Assembly: GCA_016281475.1 (NCBI GenBank)
Contig: JAEEIS010000118.1
Span: 1 to 31,344, forward strand
DNA from: Bacteroidales bacterium
GTDB taxonomy: Bacteria; Bacteroidota; Bacteroidia; Bacteroidales; P3
Direction of reading: 5' to 3'
DNA length: 31,344 nt
The translations under genes were made by a program, and so were the position numbers. The stretch's first letter is position 1, and each line of letters opens with the position of its first letter. Of the stretch, positions 13,852 through 21,708 are shown one piece after another. Below the pieces are notes generated by a model. That model saw only the letters and a program-made list of their open reading frames with translations, had not been told where the DNA came from and did no database searches.

Positions 13852-14418
13852 ATGGAACGATGCTCAATCATATTCATCATGGCGGTCTTCTATTCCGCCT
13901 ACGCCGTCAAGAAAATGCAACAGCGCAAACACGGCATCACCACCATGCTGCTGGGCAAAGGCGACAAACCCGCCAAACAGCGTAGGATCGAAGTGTGGTT
14001 GAAGGTGTCCACATTCCTGATTCCATTTGTCGAACTGGCCAGCATCTGGTGCAACCTGATGGACGTGCCACGCATCGTCAAATGGATAGGCATCGCCATA
14101 GCCGCCCTTGGTGTTCTGATATTCATTGTGGGGATGCTCACCATGAGCGACAGCTGGCGTGCCGGCATCCCCGACAAGAAAGAAACCGCATTGGTAACAT
14201 CTGGCATATTCCGCTACAGCCGCAACCCCGCATTTGTCGGCTTCGACCTGATGTACATAGGCATTCTCGTCGCCTATCCAAACATATGGCACGCAGCCGC
14301 CGTAATCCTGGTCGTCTACCTGTTCCACCAGCAGATACGAAACGAGGAGACCTTCATGGAAGAGGCTTTCGGCGAGGAATATTTGGAGTATAAAAAGAGG
14401 GTAAGGAGGTATTTCTAA
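13852..14418 (+). CDS. Isoprenylcysteine carboxylmethyltransferase-like integral membrane methyltransferase
   Basis: The 188-residue protein has four or five hydrophobic segments (about residues 5-20, 50-70, 76-98, 130-160). The C-terminal half has the family pattern: VTSGIFRYSRNPAFVGFDLM (around 118-137) and, near the end, NEETFMEEAFGEEYLEYKKR. These match the ICMT/PEMT-type S-adenosylmethionine methyltransferases, in which the RNP segment and the terminal E..F...Y..Y..VRRY region bind cofactor. Bacterial members methylate unknown lipid or prenyl substrates, so the substrate cannot be stated. It is the first gene of a four-gene plus-strand operon, 19 nt before the PfkB kinase. Confidence 0.82.
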   Translation: MERCSIIFIMAVFYSAYAVKKMQQRKHGITTMLLGKGDKPAKQRRIEVWLKVSTFLIPFVELASIWCNLMDVPRIVKWIGIAIAALGVLIFIVGMLTMSDSWRAGIPDKKETALVTSGIFRYSRNPAFVGFDLMYIGILVAYPNIWHAAAVILVVYLFHQQIRNEETFMEEAFGEEYLEYKKRVRRYF

Positions 14419-14437
14419 ACAAAAACAATTTCAGAAT

Positions 14438-15328
14438 ATGAGACGTGTAATAGGTATAGGAGAAACGGTGTTGGACATCTTGTTCAAGAACGACCAGCCG
14501 CAGAAAGCCGTCCCCGGTGGATCCTCATTCAACAGCATCGTGTCGCTCGGACGCGCCGGCGTGACCTGCGCGATAGTGACCGAGGTGGGTGGCGACCACA
14601 TTGGCGACATCATCTGTCGCTTTCTGGGTGAGAATGGCGTATCGACAGAATTTGTATGCCGCCACCAGCATATCAAATCCCATGTCTCACTGGCCTTTCT
14701 TGACGAGAACAACGACGCCCAATACACCTTCTACAAGGACCACGCCTCCGTATCGTTGGACGGCCCCCTACCCCACTTCCACAGCGACGACGTGGTGCTC
14801 TTCGGCTCATTCTTCGCCATCAGTCCTGCCATCCGTCCCGTCGTGGGCGGTCTGCTGCACGATGCCCGCAAGGCCGGCGCATGGATCTATTACGATGTCA
14901 ACTTCCGCAAAAACCATATTGCCGACCTACCCGACGTGATGTCCAATATCGAAGAGAACATGAGTCTGGCCGACGTAGTGCGCGGGTCGACGGAAGATTT
15001 TGAATACATGTACGGCCTGCATGACGGAGATGCCATCTACGAACAGGTGCGCCGCCATTGCAGCACCTTGATACTGACCGACGGAGCGCGTCCGATACGC
15101 GTCTATACCCCCGAAGGCTGCGAGACCTATCCCGTGGAGGCGATTGAGACGGTCAGCACCGTCGGGGCAGGAGACAATTTCAACGCCGGCTACATCTATG
15201 CCATATTACAAGGCTCGCCCGACCAAGCCTCGCGCATCGCGATGGCGCAACGCTGGAGTCAGGATGTCTGCAGTCAGCTAGGCAACAACATCAGCGACCA
15301 ATTGGTCGCATCAATCAAAAGGCTATGA
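14438..15328 (+). CDS. PfkB-family carbohydrate kinase
   Basis: The 296-residue protein belongs to the ribokinase/PfkB group, which phosphorylates a sugar hydroxyl with ATP in the cytosol. The N-terminal signature GGSSFNSIVSLGRAG is at 27-41 and the C-terminal signature VGAGDNFNAGY at 242-252, with catalytic D246 and the anion hole GAGD. YYDVNFRKNH (151-160) is the sugar-site DxNxR segment. The sequence is closest in look to fructokinase-like members, but the substrate cannot be read from it. Its stop overlaps the next gene's ATG by 4 nt (ATGA), so translation is probably coupled. Confidence 0.9.
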   Translation: MRRVIGIGETVLDILFKNDQPQKAVPGGSSFNSIVSLGRAGVTCAIVTEVGGDHIGDIICRFLGENGVSTEFVCRHQHIKSHVSLAFLDENNDAQYTFYKDHASVSLDGPLPHFHSDDVVLFGSFFAISPAIRPVVGGLLHDARKAGAWIYYDVNFRKNHIADLPDVMSNIEENMSLADVVRGSTEDFEYMYGLHDGDAIYEQVRRHCSTLILTDGARPIRVYTPEGCETYPVEAIETVSTVGAGDNFNAGYIYAILQGSPDQASRIAMAQRWSQDVCSQLGNNISDQLVASIKRL

Positions 15329-15813
15329 TACAGAAACATTGCTTCGAGTGCGGAGCTGAACTCATCGAAAAAGAGCTGGACGGAGAAGGCATCGTGCCCT
15401 ACTGCCCCAACTGCGGGCAATACCGTTTCCCCATGTACAACGTGGCGGTAAGCATGATTGTCATCAACGAGCAGACTGGCGAGATACTGCTAATCAAGCA
15501 ATATGGCAGGCCCCATTTCATCCTCGTGGCTGGCTATGTCAACCGAGGCGAGCAGGTGGAACACGCCGTCGTCCGCGAAATAAAGGAAGAGACTGGCATG
15601 ACCGTCAGACGCATCAAGTTCAACCGCACCAGTTTCTTCGAGCCGTCGAACACGCTGATGTGCAACTTCACTGCCTTTGTGCCAGATGCCAGCGAACTCT
15701 CGCCCAACGGGGAGATAGACTCCTACCAGTGGTTCTCGCCCGACGATGCAAGGCGGAACATCCGTCCCGGCAGCCTTGCCGAGAAATTCCTGAACGCCTA
15801 TCTCGATGAGTAA
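15325..15813 (+). CDS. NUDIX hydrolase with N-terminal zinc ribbon
   Basis: The 162-residue protein has a CxxC...CxxC zinc ribbon (C6, C9, C27, C30) and a perfect NUDIX box from G70 to M92, of the form Gx5Ex7REUxEExGU (GYVNRGEQ ... REIKEETGM). Such enzymes split nucleoside diphosphates linked to another group with Mg2+. The zinc ribbon followed by a NUDIX domain recalls NudC-type NAD(H) pyrophosphatases, but the protein lacks their large N-terminal domain and the SQPWPFPxS motif after the box, so NAD(H) specificity is not supported. It overlaps the kinase gene by 4 nt; the GNAT gene follows after 23 nt. Confidence 0.9.
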   Translation: MIQKHCFECGAELIEKELDGEGIVPYCPNCGQYRFPMYNVAVSMIVINEQTGEILLIKQYGRPHFILVAGYVNRGEQVEHAVVREIKEETGMTVRRIKFNRTSFFEPSNTLMCNFTAFVPDASELSPNGEIDSYQWFSPDDARRNIRPGSLAEKFLNAYLDE

Positions 15814-15836
15814 AAAAACAAAACACGACAATAACT

Positions 15837-16322
15837 ATGGAACCCCAATTCAACATCCGTCCCGCAAAGCCCGATGAGGCCGGTCTTGTGCTCGACTTCA
15901 TCAAGAAACTGGCCGACTACGAAAAATGCGCCAACGAGGTCGTTGCCGACGAAGCCACCATCTACCACTCGCTGTTTGTGGAGCATTCCGCCGAAGTGGT
16001 GTTTGCCGAGGAAGACGGCGTAGTCATCGGCTTCGCCCTGTTCTTCCACAACTTCTCAACATTTGTGGGCAGAAAGGGTCTGTATCTCGAAGACCTATTC
16101 ATCCTGCCCGAAAAACGAGGCAAAGGCTATGGCAAAGCCCTGCTCAAACACCTCGCCACACTAGCCGTGGAACGCAACTGCGGCCGCATGGAATGGATCT
16201 GTCTCGACTGGAACAAACCCGCCCTGAAAGTGTATCGCTCCATAGGTGCCATCCCGATGGACGAATGGACGGTGCAACGCCTAACCGAACCTGCGCTAAA
16301 ACAATTCGCCAACAAAGATTAG
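15837..16322 (+). CDS. GNAT acetyltransferase, spermidine/spermine N-acetyltransferase-like
   Basis: The 161-residue protein is a GCN5-related N-acetyltransferase. The acetyl-CoA loop is RGKGYGK (94-100), preceded by the strand LYLEDLFILPE. The C-terminal LDWNKPALKVYRSIGAIPMD (123-142) matches the region of SSAT-type enzymes in which the Tyr acts as general acid (Y133 here). FFHNFSTFVGRKG (69-81) is also typical of that subgroup. Polyamines or other small amines or thialysine-like amino acids are plausible substrates; none is proven. It is the last gene of the four-gene operon, and no obvious terminator follows. Confidence 0.88.
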   Translation: MEPQFNIRPAKPDEAGLVLDFIKKLADYEKCANEVVADEATIYHSLFVEHSAEVVFAEEDGVVIGFALFFHNFSTFVGRKGLYLEDLFILPEKRGKGYGKALLKHLATLAVERNCGRMEWICLDWNKPALKVYRSIGAIPMDEWTVQRLTEPALKQFANKD

Positions 16323-16400
16323 CAAATGGCGGCACAACGGATGCAAGTCCTCTAGTACTTTTGCTTATCACAAACAGTCCCCCTTTTTTTTTATTTCCGT

Positions 16401-16737
16401 CTAGGGGTAGCTGGGGGCAGGCCCGCAAGGGCAGGCCTTATTCCCCTTCCTCCTACTCATGGATATGTCCGGCGAGGAGGCGAGGCTGTCGATGCGGGCG
16501 TTGATGTCGAGCATGGAAATGCTTTGCAGCCCATCTTCAAAATCCCTGATGACACCCACCACCATCATGGTCGTCAGGTGGCGGTCGCCAGCACGGTGCC
16601 TGGCATCAAGAATGGCTGCCACAGTGACGGTGAGCATGAGCGAGATGGTGGTACCAATCACCATCATGCCCACCTGTTTCCAAAAAAGCCCCCTTGCTGG
16701 GAACGCTGACACGTGGAGGACGGATAGTGAGGCGCAT
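16401..16737 (-). pseudogene. Frameshifted small membrane protein gene
   Basis: An ATG at 16737, three nt after the stop of the neighbouring pseudogene, begins MRLTIRPPRVSVPSKGAF. After the T6 run (16682-16687) the reading must shift by one base to continue WKQVGMMVIGTTISLMLTV, one clear membrane helix, then a charged soluble stretch (IRDFEDGLQSISMLDINARI). Removing a single T restores a frame of about 111 residues ending at 16401. The last ten codons (ACPCGPAPSYP) run through GC-rich intergenic repeat sequence, so the true C-terminus may also be lost. The pattern recalls small one-helix membrane proteins common in Bacteroidales, but I cannot name a family. A sequencing error in the homopolymer could explain this lesion alone; the heavily broken neighbour makes true decay more likely. 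Confidence 0.6.
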
Positions 16738-16740
16738 AGG

Positions 16741-17474
16741 CTAGTTGGCGTATTCGATTTCGTAGTAATACTTGGTTGTGACGCGCAGTGCCACGAGGTC
16801 GGTGCCACTTTGGGCGGTCTGATTGATGGTGACGGTGGACACGCGGCCCGAGACGGTAGTATACTCAAATGTACTGTCGCCCGCGTCCTCGACAATGTGC
16901 AAGGGCATGTCTTGCACAGGCCGTCGATGCCTTCAAAACCCCAGATTATGCCTTGGAGGGGGGGCTTGCCAGAAGGGGAAGCCGTTGAAGGGGTTGTCGA
17001 TGGCGGTATACTCGTAGGAGTAACCGATGGTGTCACATTCCCCAGTATTGTTGTCGGTGATATAGCGGACGGTGGAGGACACGTTGTCGCCGGCCCAGGT
17101 ATAGTTGTGAGAGTAGTGCATCAATCTTTTTGTTCATGACCTTTGACTTTGTCAAAGTAACGATAAAATCACGCTTTCTCGTCGGTTCGACCACTAATTT
17201 TGTCCATTACGTCGGCAAAGACGGTAATGTTGGAGCCGAGCTCGTTCGAGGGGCCATTTCTCAGACTGTCGAGGCGGTCGCCGCTCCAGTAGAACTAATA
17301 GTAGAGCGCACGCTCATGGTCCGAATCCAGCAACGTGATCCACGTGCCGGTGGCAGCACTGTACATTTCCATCTTGATATGGGAGGTCCTGTAGATTCGG
17401 CTCACCTTGGTTTTGGGGGCATCTTCGTCCTTGTGGCAGCCCACCGCGAGGAGGCTGTCAGCTGCGAGCGGCAT
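16741..17474 (-). pseudogene. Degenerate secreted lipoprotein gene (DUF4595-like)
   Basis: Protein-like sequence continues across three frames on the minus strand. It starts near MPLAADSLLAVGCHKDEDA, a possible lipoprotein signal with C13, and reads on to ITLLDSDHERALYY before a TAG at 17295-17297. The same frame resumes (FYWSGDRLDSLRNGPSNELG) until a TGA at 17169-17171. A shifted frame gives YTWAGDNVSSTVRYITDNN and IDNPFNGFPFW; a further shift at the C7 run (16958-16964) gives GIIWGFEGIDGLCK; one more shift leads to VEDAGDSTFEYTTVSGRVST and the natural end KYYYEIEYAN at 16741. Two stops and at least three frameshifts make this a real pseudogene. The content resembles Bacteroidales DUF4595 proteins; that assignment is from memory of the pattern. 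Confidence 0.75.
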
Positions 17475-17527
17475 GGTTTTTTCTCGCCCACCGCCCTCAT
17501 TCCGCCCGCCAAACCCTCCTCGCGCGG

Positions 17528-17535
17528 CAAAGATA
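17528..17535 (-). promoter_or_regulatory. -7 box upstream of the degenerate lipoprotein gene
   Basis: On the minus strand TATCTTTG matches TAnnTTTG exactly and lies 53 nt before the pseudogene's ATG. No TTTG is found at the -33 distance. The promoter thus appears intact at the -7 box while the gene is broken. Confidence 0.5.
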
Positions 17536-17550
17536 CACACAAAAAACGTC

Positions 17551-17610
17551 CCCCCTACCGCATCTTACCGATTCTTACGGCTTCCTACTGCATTGTACCG
17601 ATTTCTACCG
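17551..17610. repeat. Six tandem imperfect 10-bp repeats
   Basis: The blocks CCCCCTACCG, CATCTTACCG, ATTCTTACGG, CTTCCTACTG, CATTGTACCG and ATTTCTACCG follow one another without gaps, with consensus near CWTTCTACCG; the TAC at positions 6-8 is invariant. The unit equals about one helical turn of DNA, and the array lies 15 nt upstream of the -7 box at 17528-17535. It could be a phased protein-binding array. Confidence 0.7.
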
Positions 17611-17750
17611 ATTGCACGACTGTTAATAGCCCTGAGAGCAAATATCGACCAACTAACTATTTAATGAAATGCGGGAGTTGGTGGGAGCCACTAGGGGGGA
17701 CGAAGGGGAAAAAGGCGGTATTAGTCTTGGGGAGAAGAAGAGCAATTCGG

Positions 17751-20300
17751 TCACATCGTAAATTGCAGGCTGACCTTGATGGCGTGGGGCGAGACGGCAT
17801 CGTCGAGGTAGGTGAGCCTGCGGATATAGTCGATGCGGATGAGTTTCAGGATGTTCTCAATGCCGACGCTGTATTCCATGTAGGGCGTGTCCGTGAGGAA
17901 GCTGGCTCCTGCGGGCAGCAGGTAGAGACCAAGATTTTGAGGGTCGGGGATGTTCATTGCCGACATGCCGCCATAGAGTATGTTGAAGCCCAGCACCTCG
18001 CGCAGTCGGAGGTTCTTGATGAGGGGGAGATGGTTGAGGATGAGCCCCTTCATGTGGTAGGTGGCAAAGAGCGACACGTAGCGGTCCGTGATAAACTCCA
18101 TGGGGCGCATGGTGTTGAAGGCATTTTCAGACATCATGTAGCTGCTGTTGCCGTTGGGGACAAAGAGTTTGGGCATGGGCACCTGGTTCCACACTATGCC
18201 GCCTCGCGCGCGGAGGTCGAGATAGCCGAGGGCAGCAAACCAGTAGCGGCTGAAGATGCTGAACGAGGAGCGGTTGTAGTAGAAGCCGTCGAGCAGTCCC
18301 ATCTCGTGGCTGAGGGTGAAGGAGGTGGCGTTGCTCGAGAGGTTGAGCAGCGAGCTCTCGCCCGAGCGGCCGCTCCGTATCAGCGAGTTGGGTGAGAAGT
18401 TCAGGCTCGTCTCCCACTGGGCGTAGAGGATGCTATTGACCCGCTCGGTGCCGTCGGGGGTGATGCGGTAGTAGTTGAGCATGCCCGTGGGACGGATGTG
18501 CTGCGCGCCCACCCAGGTGTCGATGCCGATGAAGTTGGGCCACTGGCGGCGCAGACGCAGCTGGAGGTCGGCGACATACTGTGCCGGCACCTCGTTGTCG
18601 TCCCACCGCAGTATGTTGTCGCGGTCGAACTGGTCGAACGACAGGCCCGGCGACTCGATGTCGTAGCCCGCATGCAGGCTGATGTAGCCCAGCGGGTTCT
18701 CCTTGGGGAAACGACGCTTGGGTGCGAAGGTGTGGATAAGGTTGAGGCTGAATTTGGGCTGGCGGTCCCTGATGCCGTAGGCCACGTAGCCGTCGACAAA
18801 GTTGCGCCTATTGAGGCGGGCGGTGGACATGCCGCCCACACGGAGGCGGAGCCCCTCGATGCCGTTGTGGCTGACAAAGTTGTATAGCGGACCGAAGTCG
18901 AACCGGCTGGAATCGCGCGTGGAATGCGTGGGGATGTAGCCCGTGAAGAGGGCCTCGACGGTCTTGATGGTGTAGCGCACCGAAGGGATGCGCATCAACT
19001 CGTAGCGCAGGCTGTCGAGGAAGGTTTCGGCCAGCGTGAGCTCCACGGGCCTGCGGGCGTTCCACTCGCGGCGCAGCACCTTGTGGGCGTAGGGCAGGGT
19101 GGCCGAGGTGGCTAGGGGTGTGAAGAGGCTGTCGGGCTGCGGGATGAGTGTGTCGAACGAGTAGTCGTAGAAGAGGTGCATCTGGTGGGCGTAGACCTGC
19201 CGCAGGCGTTTGCCCACATAGAAGCGGCCATAGGTGTCGGTGCGGGTGGGCAGGTAGCGTCCCGCGCTGTCGCGCTCGAAGGTCTGCACCACGTTCAGGT
19301 CGCGCACAAAGTTCAGATCCACCGCCTCGGGCACACGCATGGCGTAGCGTTTGACGGCATAGCTGCCGTCGTCCACCACATACATCGTGCCCACAAAGCC
19401 GAAGTTGCCCTTGCTGGCAGGCACGAAGGTGAGCTCTATGCAGCGTTGGCCGTCGAGCTCCACCGTGTCGGTGATGTAGTACTGGTAGAAAGTGGTGGCA
19501 AGGATGGAAGAGAGCGGGCTGACGAAACGCACTGACATCAGCGCAATCTCGTTGGAGAAGATGTTGACGGTGGGGAAAAGCGCGTCCAAGTCGTCGTCGA
19601 GGCCCTCTTGCGAGAGGTTCACGTCCACCCCGTCCGACCGGGTGGCGGTGACGAGGGTGCGCAGGCGACCGTCGGCGTAGTTCTGCGTGCTCATGCGCTC
19701 GTGAATGGAGAAGTGCAGGATTTCGGCATTGTCGAACTCCGCCTGATCGATATATTTCTCAATGAATGGGAAGTGCTTCCAGAAGGCGTGCGTCTCGAAG
19801 TCGGGATGGAACTGGTCGAGGCACATGTTGAGCTTCTCGAAGACGCGGCGGCTGAACATCTCGTTCGCCGTGACGCTGTTTTCGACTTTGTGGTCGATGA
19901 CGTTGCGCACCAGGTCGACGGCAGGGTTGTTGCGGCGACGGTAACGTTGGCGCTTGCCCTTCTTGGCGGTGACGTTGACGGTCTGCAGGGTGGTGACTTC
20001 CGGCACCATGATTACCTTAATCCGTCGGGAAGAGTGGGGCTTGAGCTTCACCGTCTGGGTACGGTAGCCGACCATCTTGAAACGCAACAGGGTGTCGACG
20101 GCGGTGACGCTGAGGTCGAACCGCCCGTTGATGTCCGACACCGTTCCATTTCTCGAACCCGCTATGGCAATCTGCACAAAGGCCAGCGGCTCGCCGGTGT
20201 TCTTGTCCGTCACGGTGCCCGAGATGGGCGTCACCGTGCGCTGACCCCACGCCGCAGATAGCAGTAAAAGATAAAAACTAAAAACTAAAAGGCGATTCAT
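17751..20300 (-). CDS. Outer-membrane DUF5686 family protein with carboxypeptidase-like regulatory domain
   Basis: The product is 849 residues from ATG 20300; a TTG one codon-pair upstream (20303) is a less likely start. It has a signal peptide (about 1-20, ending SAAWGQ), a CarboxypepD_reg-like beta-sandwich (about 25-110, with SGTVTDKNTGEPLAFVQIAI and DINGRFDLSV), and a long C-terminal region of DUF5686 type that probably forms an outer-membrane beta-barrel, ending in alternating-residue strands (HAIKVSLQFTM). Such proteins resemble TonB-dependent receptors at the N-terminus but lack a plug domain; their role is unknown. The signal peptide is encoded by a TTTTTAGTTTTTAGTTTTTA repeat. serS lies 76 nt upstream, with stem-loop repeat E between. 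Confidence 0.85.
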   Translation of the reverse strand: MNRLLVFSFYLLLLSAAWGQRTVTPISGTVTDKNTGEPLAFVQIAIAGSRNGTVSDINGRFDLSVTAVDTLLRFKMVGYRTQTVKLKPHSSRRIKVIMVPEVTTLQTVNVTAKKGKRQRYRRRNNPAVDLVRNVIDHKVENSVTANEMFSRRVFEKLNMCLDQFHPDFETHAFWKHFPFIEKYIDQAEFDNAEILHFSIHERMSTQNYADGRLRTLVTATRSDGVDVNLSQEGLDDDLDALFPTVNIFSNEIALMSVRFVSPLSSILATTFYQYYITDTVELDGQRCIELTFVPASKGNFGFVGTMYVVDDGSYAVKRYAMRVPEAVDLNFVRDLNVVQTFERDSAGRYLPTRTDTYGRFYVGKRLRQVYAHQMHLFYDYSFDTLIPQPDSLFTPLATSATLPYAHKVLRREWNARRPVELTLAETFLDSLRYELMRIPSVRYTIKTVEALFTGYIPTHSTRDSSRFDFGPLYNFVSHNGIEGLRLRVGGMSTARLNRRNFVDGYVAYGIRDRQPKFSLNLIHTFAPKRRFPKENPLGYISLHAGYDIESPGLSFDQFDRDNILRWDDNEVPAQYVADLQLRLRRQWPNFIGIDTWVGAQHIRPTGMLNYYRITPDGTERVNSILYAQWETSLNFSPNSLIRSGRSGESSLLNLSSNATSFTLSHEMGLLDGFYYNRSSFSIFSRYWFAALGYLDLRARGGIVWNQVPMPKLFVPNGNSSYMMSENAFNTMRPMEFITDRYVSLFATYHMKGLILNHLPLIKNLRLREVLGFNILYGGMSAMNIPDPQNLGLYLLPAGASFLTDTPYMEYSVGIENILKLIRIDYIRRLTYLDDAVSPHAIKVSLQFTM

Positions 20301-20301
20301 C

Positions 20302-20379
20302 AAATTAAAAATTAAAAATTAAAAAAATGGCTACCACGTCTGGAATATTTTTAATTCTTAATTCTTAATTTTTAATTTA
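20302..20379. repeat. Intergenic stem-loop repeat, copy E
   Basis: AAATTAAAAATTAAAAATTA (20302-20321) and following A's pair with the TTTTTAATTCTTAATTCTTA tract (20348-20367). The loop TGGCTACCACGTCTGGAATA (20328-20347), read on the other strand, resembles the GCGGCAGC loops of the other copies with several changes. The right arm reaches the serS stop codon at 20377-20379. Confidence 0.6.
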
Positions 20380-21651
20380 ATCGATTTTGTCGAATCGCAG
20401 ATAGGGACGCAGGCACTCGGGCATGACGATGCCGTCGGGGGTCTGGTTGTTCTCGAGGAGGGCTGCCACGATGCGCGGGAGGGCCAGGGCGCTGCCGTTG
20501 AGGGTGTGGGCGAGCTTGGTCTTGCCGTCGGTGTCCTTGAAACGGAGCTTCATGCGGTTGGCCTGGAAGGTCTCGAAGTTGGAGACAGACGAGACTTCGA
20601 GCCAACGCTGCTGCGCTGCGCTCCATACCTCGAAGTCGAAGGTCATGGCGGAGGTGAAGCTGATGTCGCCGCCGCAGAGCTTGAGGATATGGTAGGGCAG
20701 GCCTAGTTTGTCGAGGAGGCCACCGACGTGGCGTTTCATCTCCTCGAGGGTGTCGTAGGAGCGGTCGGGGTGCTCGATAACAACGATTTCGACCTTGCTG
20801 AATTCGTGCAGGCGGTTGAGACCGCGCACATCCTTACCGTAGCTGCCCGCCTCGCGACGGAAGCACTCGCTATAGCCCGCATGGCGGATGGGGAACTGGT
20901 CGGGGGTGAGGATGACGTTGCGGTAGATGTTGGTGATGGGGACTTCGGCTGTGGGTATCATATAGAAGCCGTCGAGCGGAATGGCATACATCTGACCCTC
21001 CTTGTCGGGCAACTGGCCAGTGCCGAGGCCTGAAGCTTCGTTGACCATGAGGGGGGGCATGATTTCCACATAGCCCGCCTTGGTGGCCTCGTCGAGGAAG
21101 AAGTCGATGAGGGCACGCTGCAGGCGCGCTCCCTTACCTTTGTAGACAGGGAATCCGGCACCGGTGATTTTGTTGCCGAGCTCGAAGTCGACAATGTCGT
21201 ACTTAGCGCAGAGGTCCCAGTGGGGCAGTGCGCCTTCGGGCAGGTTGGGCTTGGTGCCAAACTCGGCCACGACCACGTTGTCGGCCTCGCTCTTGCCACG
21301 CGGCACGGTGATGTGGGGTGCGTTAGGTAGGGAGATGAGCTTGGCGTTGAGGTCGCTGTCGACGGCGGCCTGCTGCTCTGTGAGTTCCTTCTCCTGAGCC
21401 TTAAGGTCGGCGGTACGGGCCTTGAGGGTTTCGGCCTCGTCGCGGTTGCCCTGCTTGAAGAGGATGCCTATCTGCTTGGCGATGGTGTTCTGCTCGGCCT
21501 TGACGGCATCGGCTTTCTGCTGAAGGGCGCGACGGTCGGCATCGAGACGGATGATTTCGGCTATACGCTCTTCGACATTTTCGACGTTCTTAATCTTGAG
21601 GCGTTCGATTATTTCCTCTGTATGTTCCTTGATATATTGCAGTTGCAGCAT
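20377..21651 (-). CDS. serS: Seryl-tRNA synthetase
   Basis: SerS charges serine onto tRNA-Ser, including the species encoded at 13315-13399. The 424-residue protein has the N-terminal antiparallel coiled-coil arm (about 25-110, rich in Lys/Glu) that reads the long variable arm of tRNA-Ser, and the class II catalytic core: motif 2 as FRREAGSYGKDVRGLNRLHE and motif 3 as LAHTLNGSALALPRIVAALL, with EVSSVSNFETFQANRM before it. The open frame extends to 21678, but the -7 box (21676-21683) overlaps that point, so transcription must start downstream and ATG 21651 (MLQLQYIKEH) is the true start. mnmE ends 57 nt upstream. Confidence 0.97.
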   Translation of the reverse strand: MLQLQYIKEHTEEIIERLKIKNVENVEERIAEIIRLDADRRALQQKADAVKAEQNTIAKQIGILFKQGNRDEAETLKARTADLKAQEKELTEQQAAVDSDLNAKLISLPNAPHITVPRGKSEADNVVVAEFGTKPNLPEGALPHWDLCAKYDIVDFELGNKITGAGFPVYKGKGARLQRALIDFFLDEATKAGYVEIMPPLMVNEASGLGTGQLPDKEGQMYAIPLDGFYMIPTAEVPITNIYRNVILTPDQFPIRHAGYSECFRREAGSYGKDVRGLNRLHEFSKVEIVVIEHPDRSYDTLEEMKRHVGGLLDKLGLPYHILKLCGGDISFTSAMTFDFEVWSAAQQRWLEVSSVSNFETFQANRMKLRFKDTDGKTKLAHTLNGSALALPRIVAALLENNQTPDGIVMPECLRPYLRFDKID

Positions 21652-21675
21652 AAACGTGTATTTTTGTTTAAAAGG

Positions 21676-21683
21676 CAAAGATA
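21676..21683 (-). promoter_or_regulatory. -7 box of the serS promoter
   Basis: TATCTTTG on the minus strand matches the consensus; TTTA stands 18 nt upstream in place of TTTG. It lies 24 nt before ATG 21651, giving serS its own promoter between mnmE and serS and ruling out the longer serS reading frame. Confidence 0.65.
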
Positions 21684-21708
21684 CAAAAAAAGTTTGACCT
21701 ATAAAGTT

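Noticed and set aside
16395..16440. Terminator between the convergent operon and the pseudogenes
   Set aside because: GGCAGGCCCGCAAGGGCAGGCC has only a short stem (GCCC/GGGC) and no T-run after it, so I did not call it.
17551..17610. CRISPR-like array
   Set aside because: The units are 10 bp with no spacers, much shorter than CRISPR repeats, and there are no cas genes.
21652..21678. Longer serS start at 21678
   Set aside because: The -7 promoter box at 21676-21683 overlaps that codon, so the transcript must begin downstream of it.
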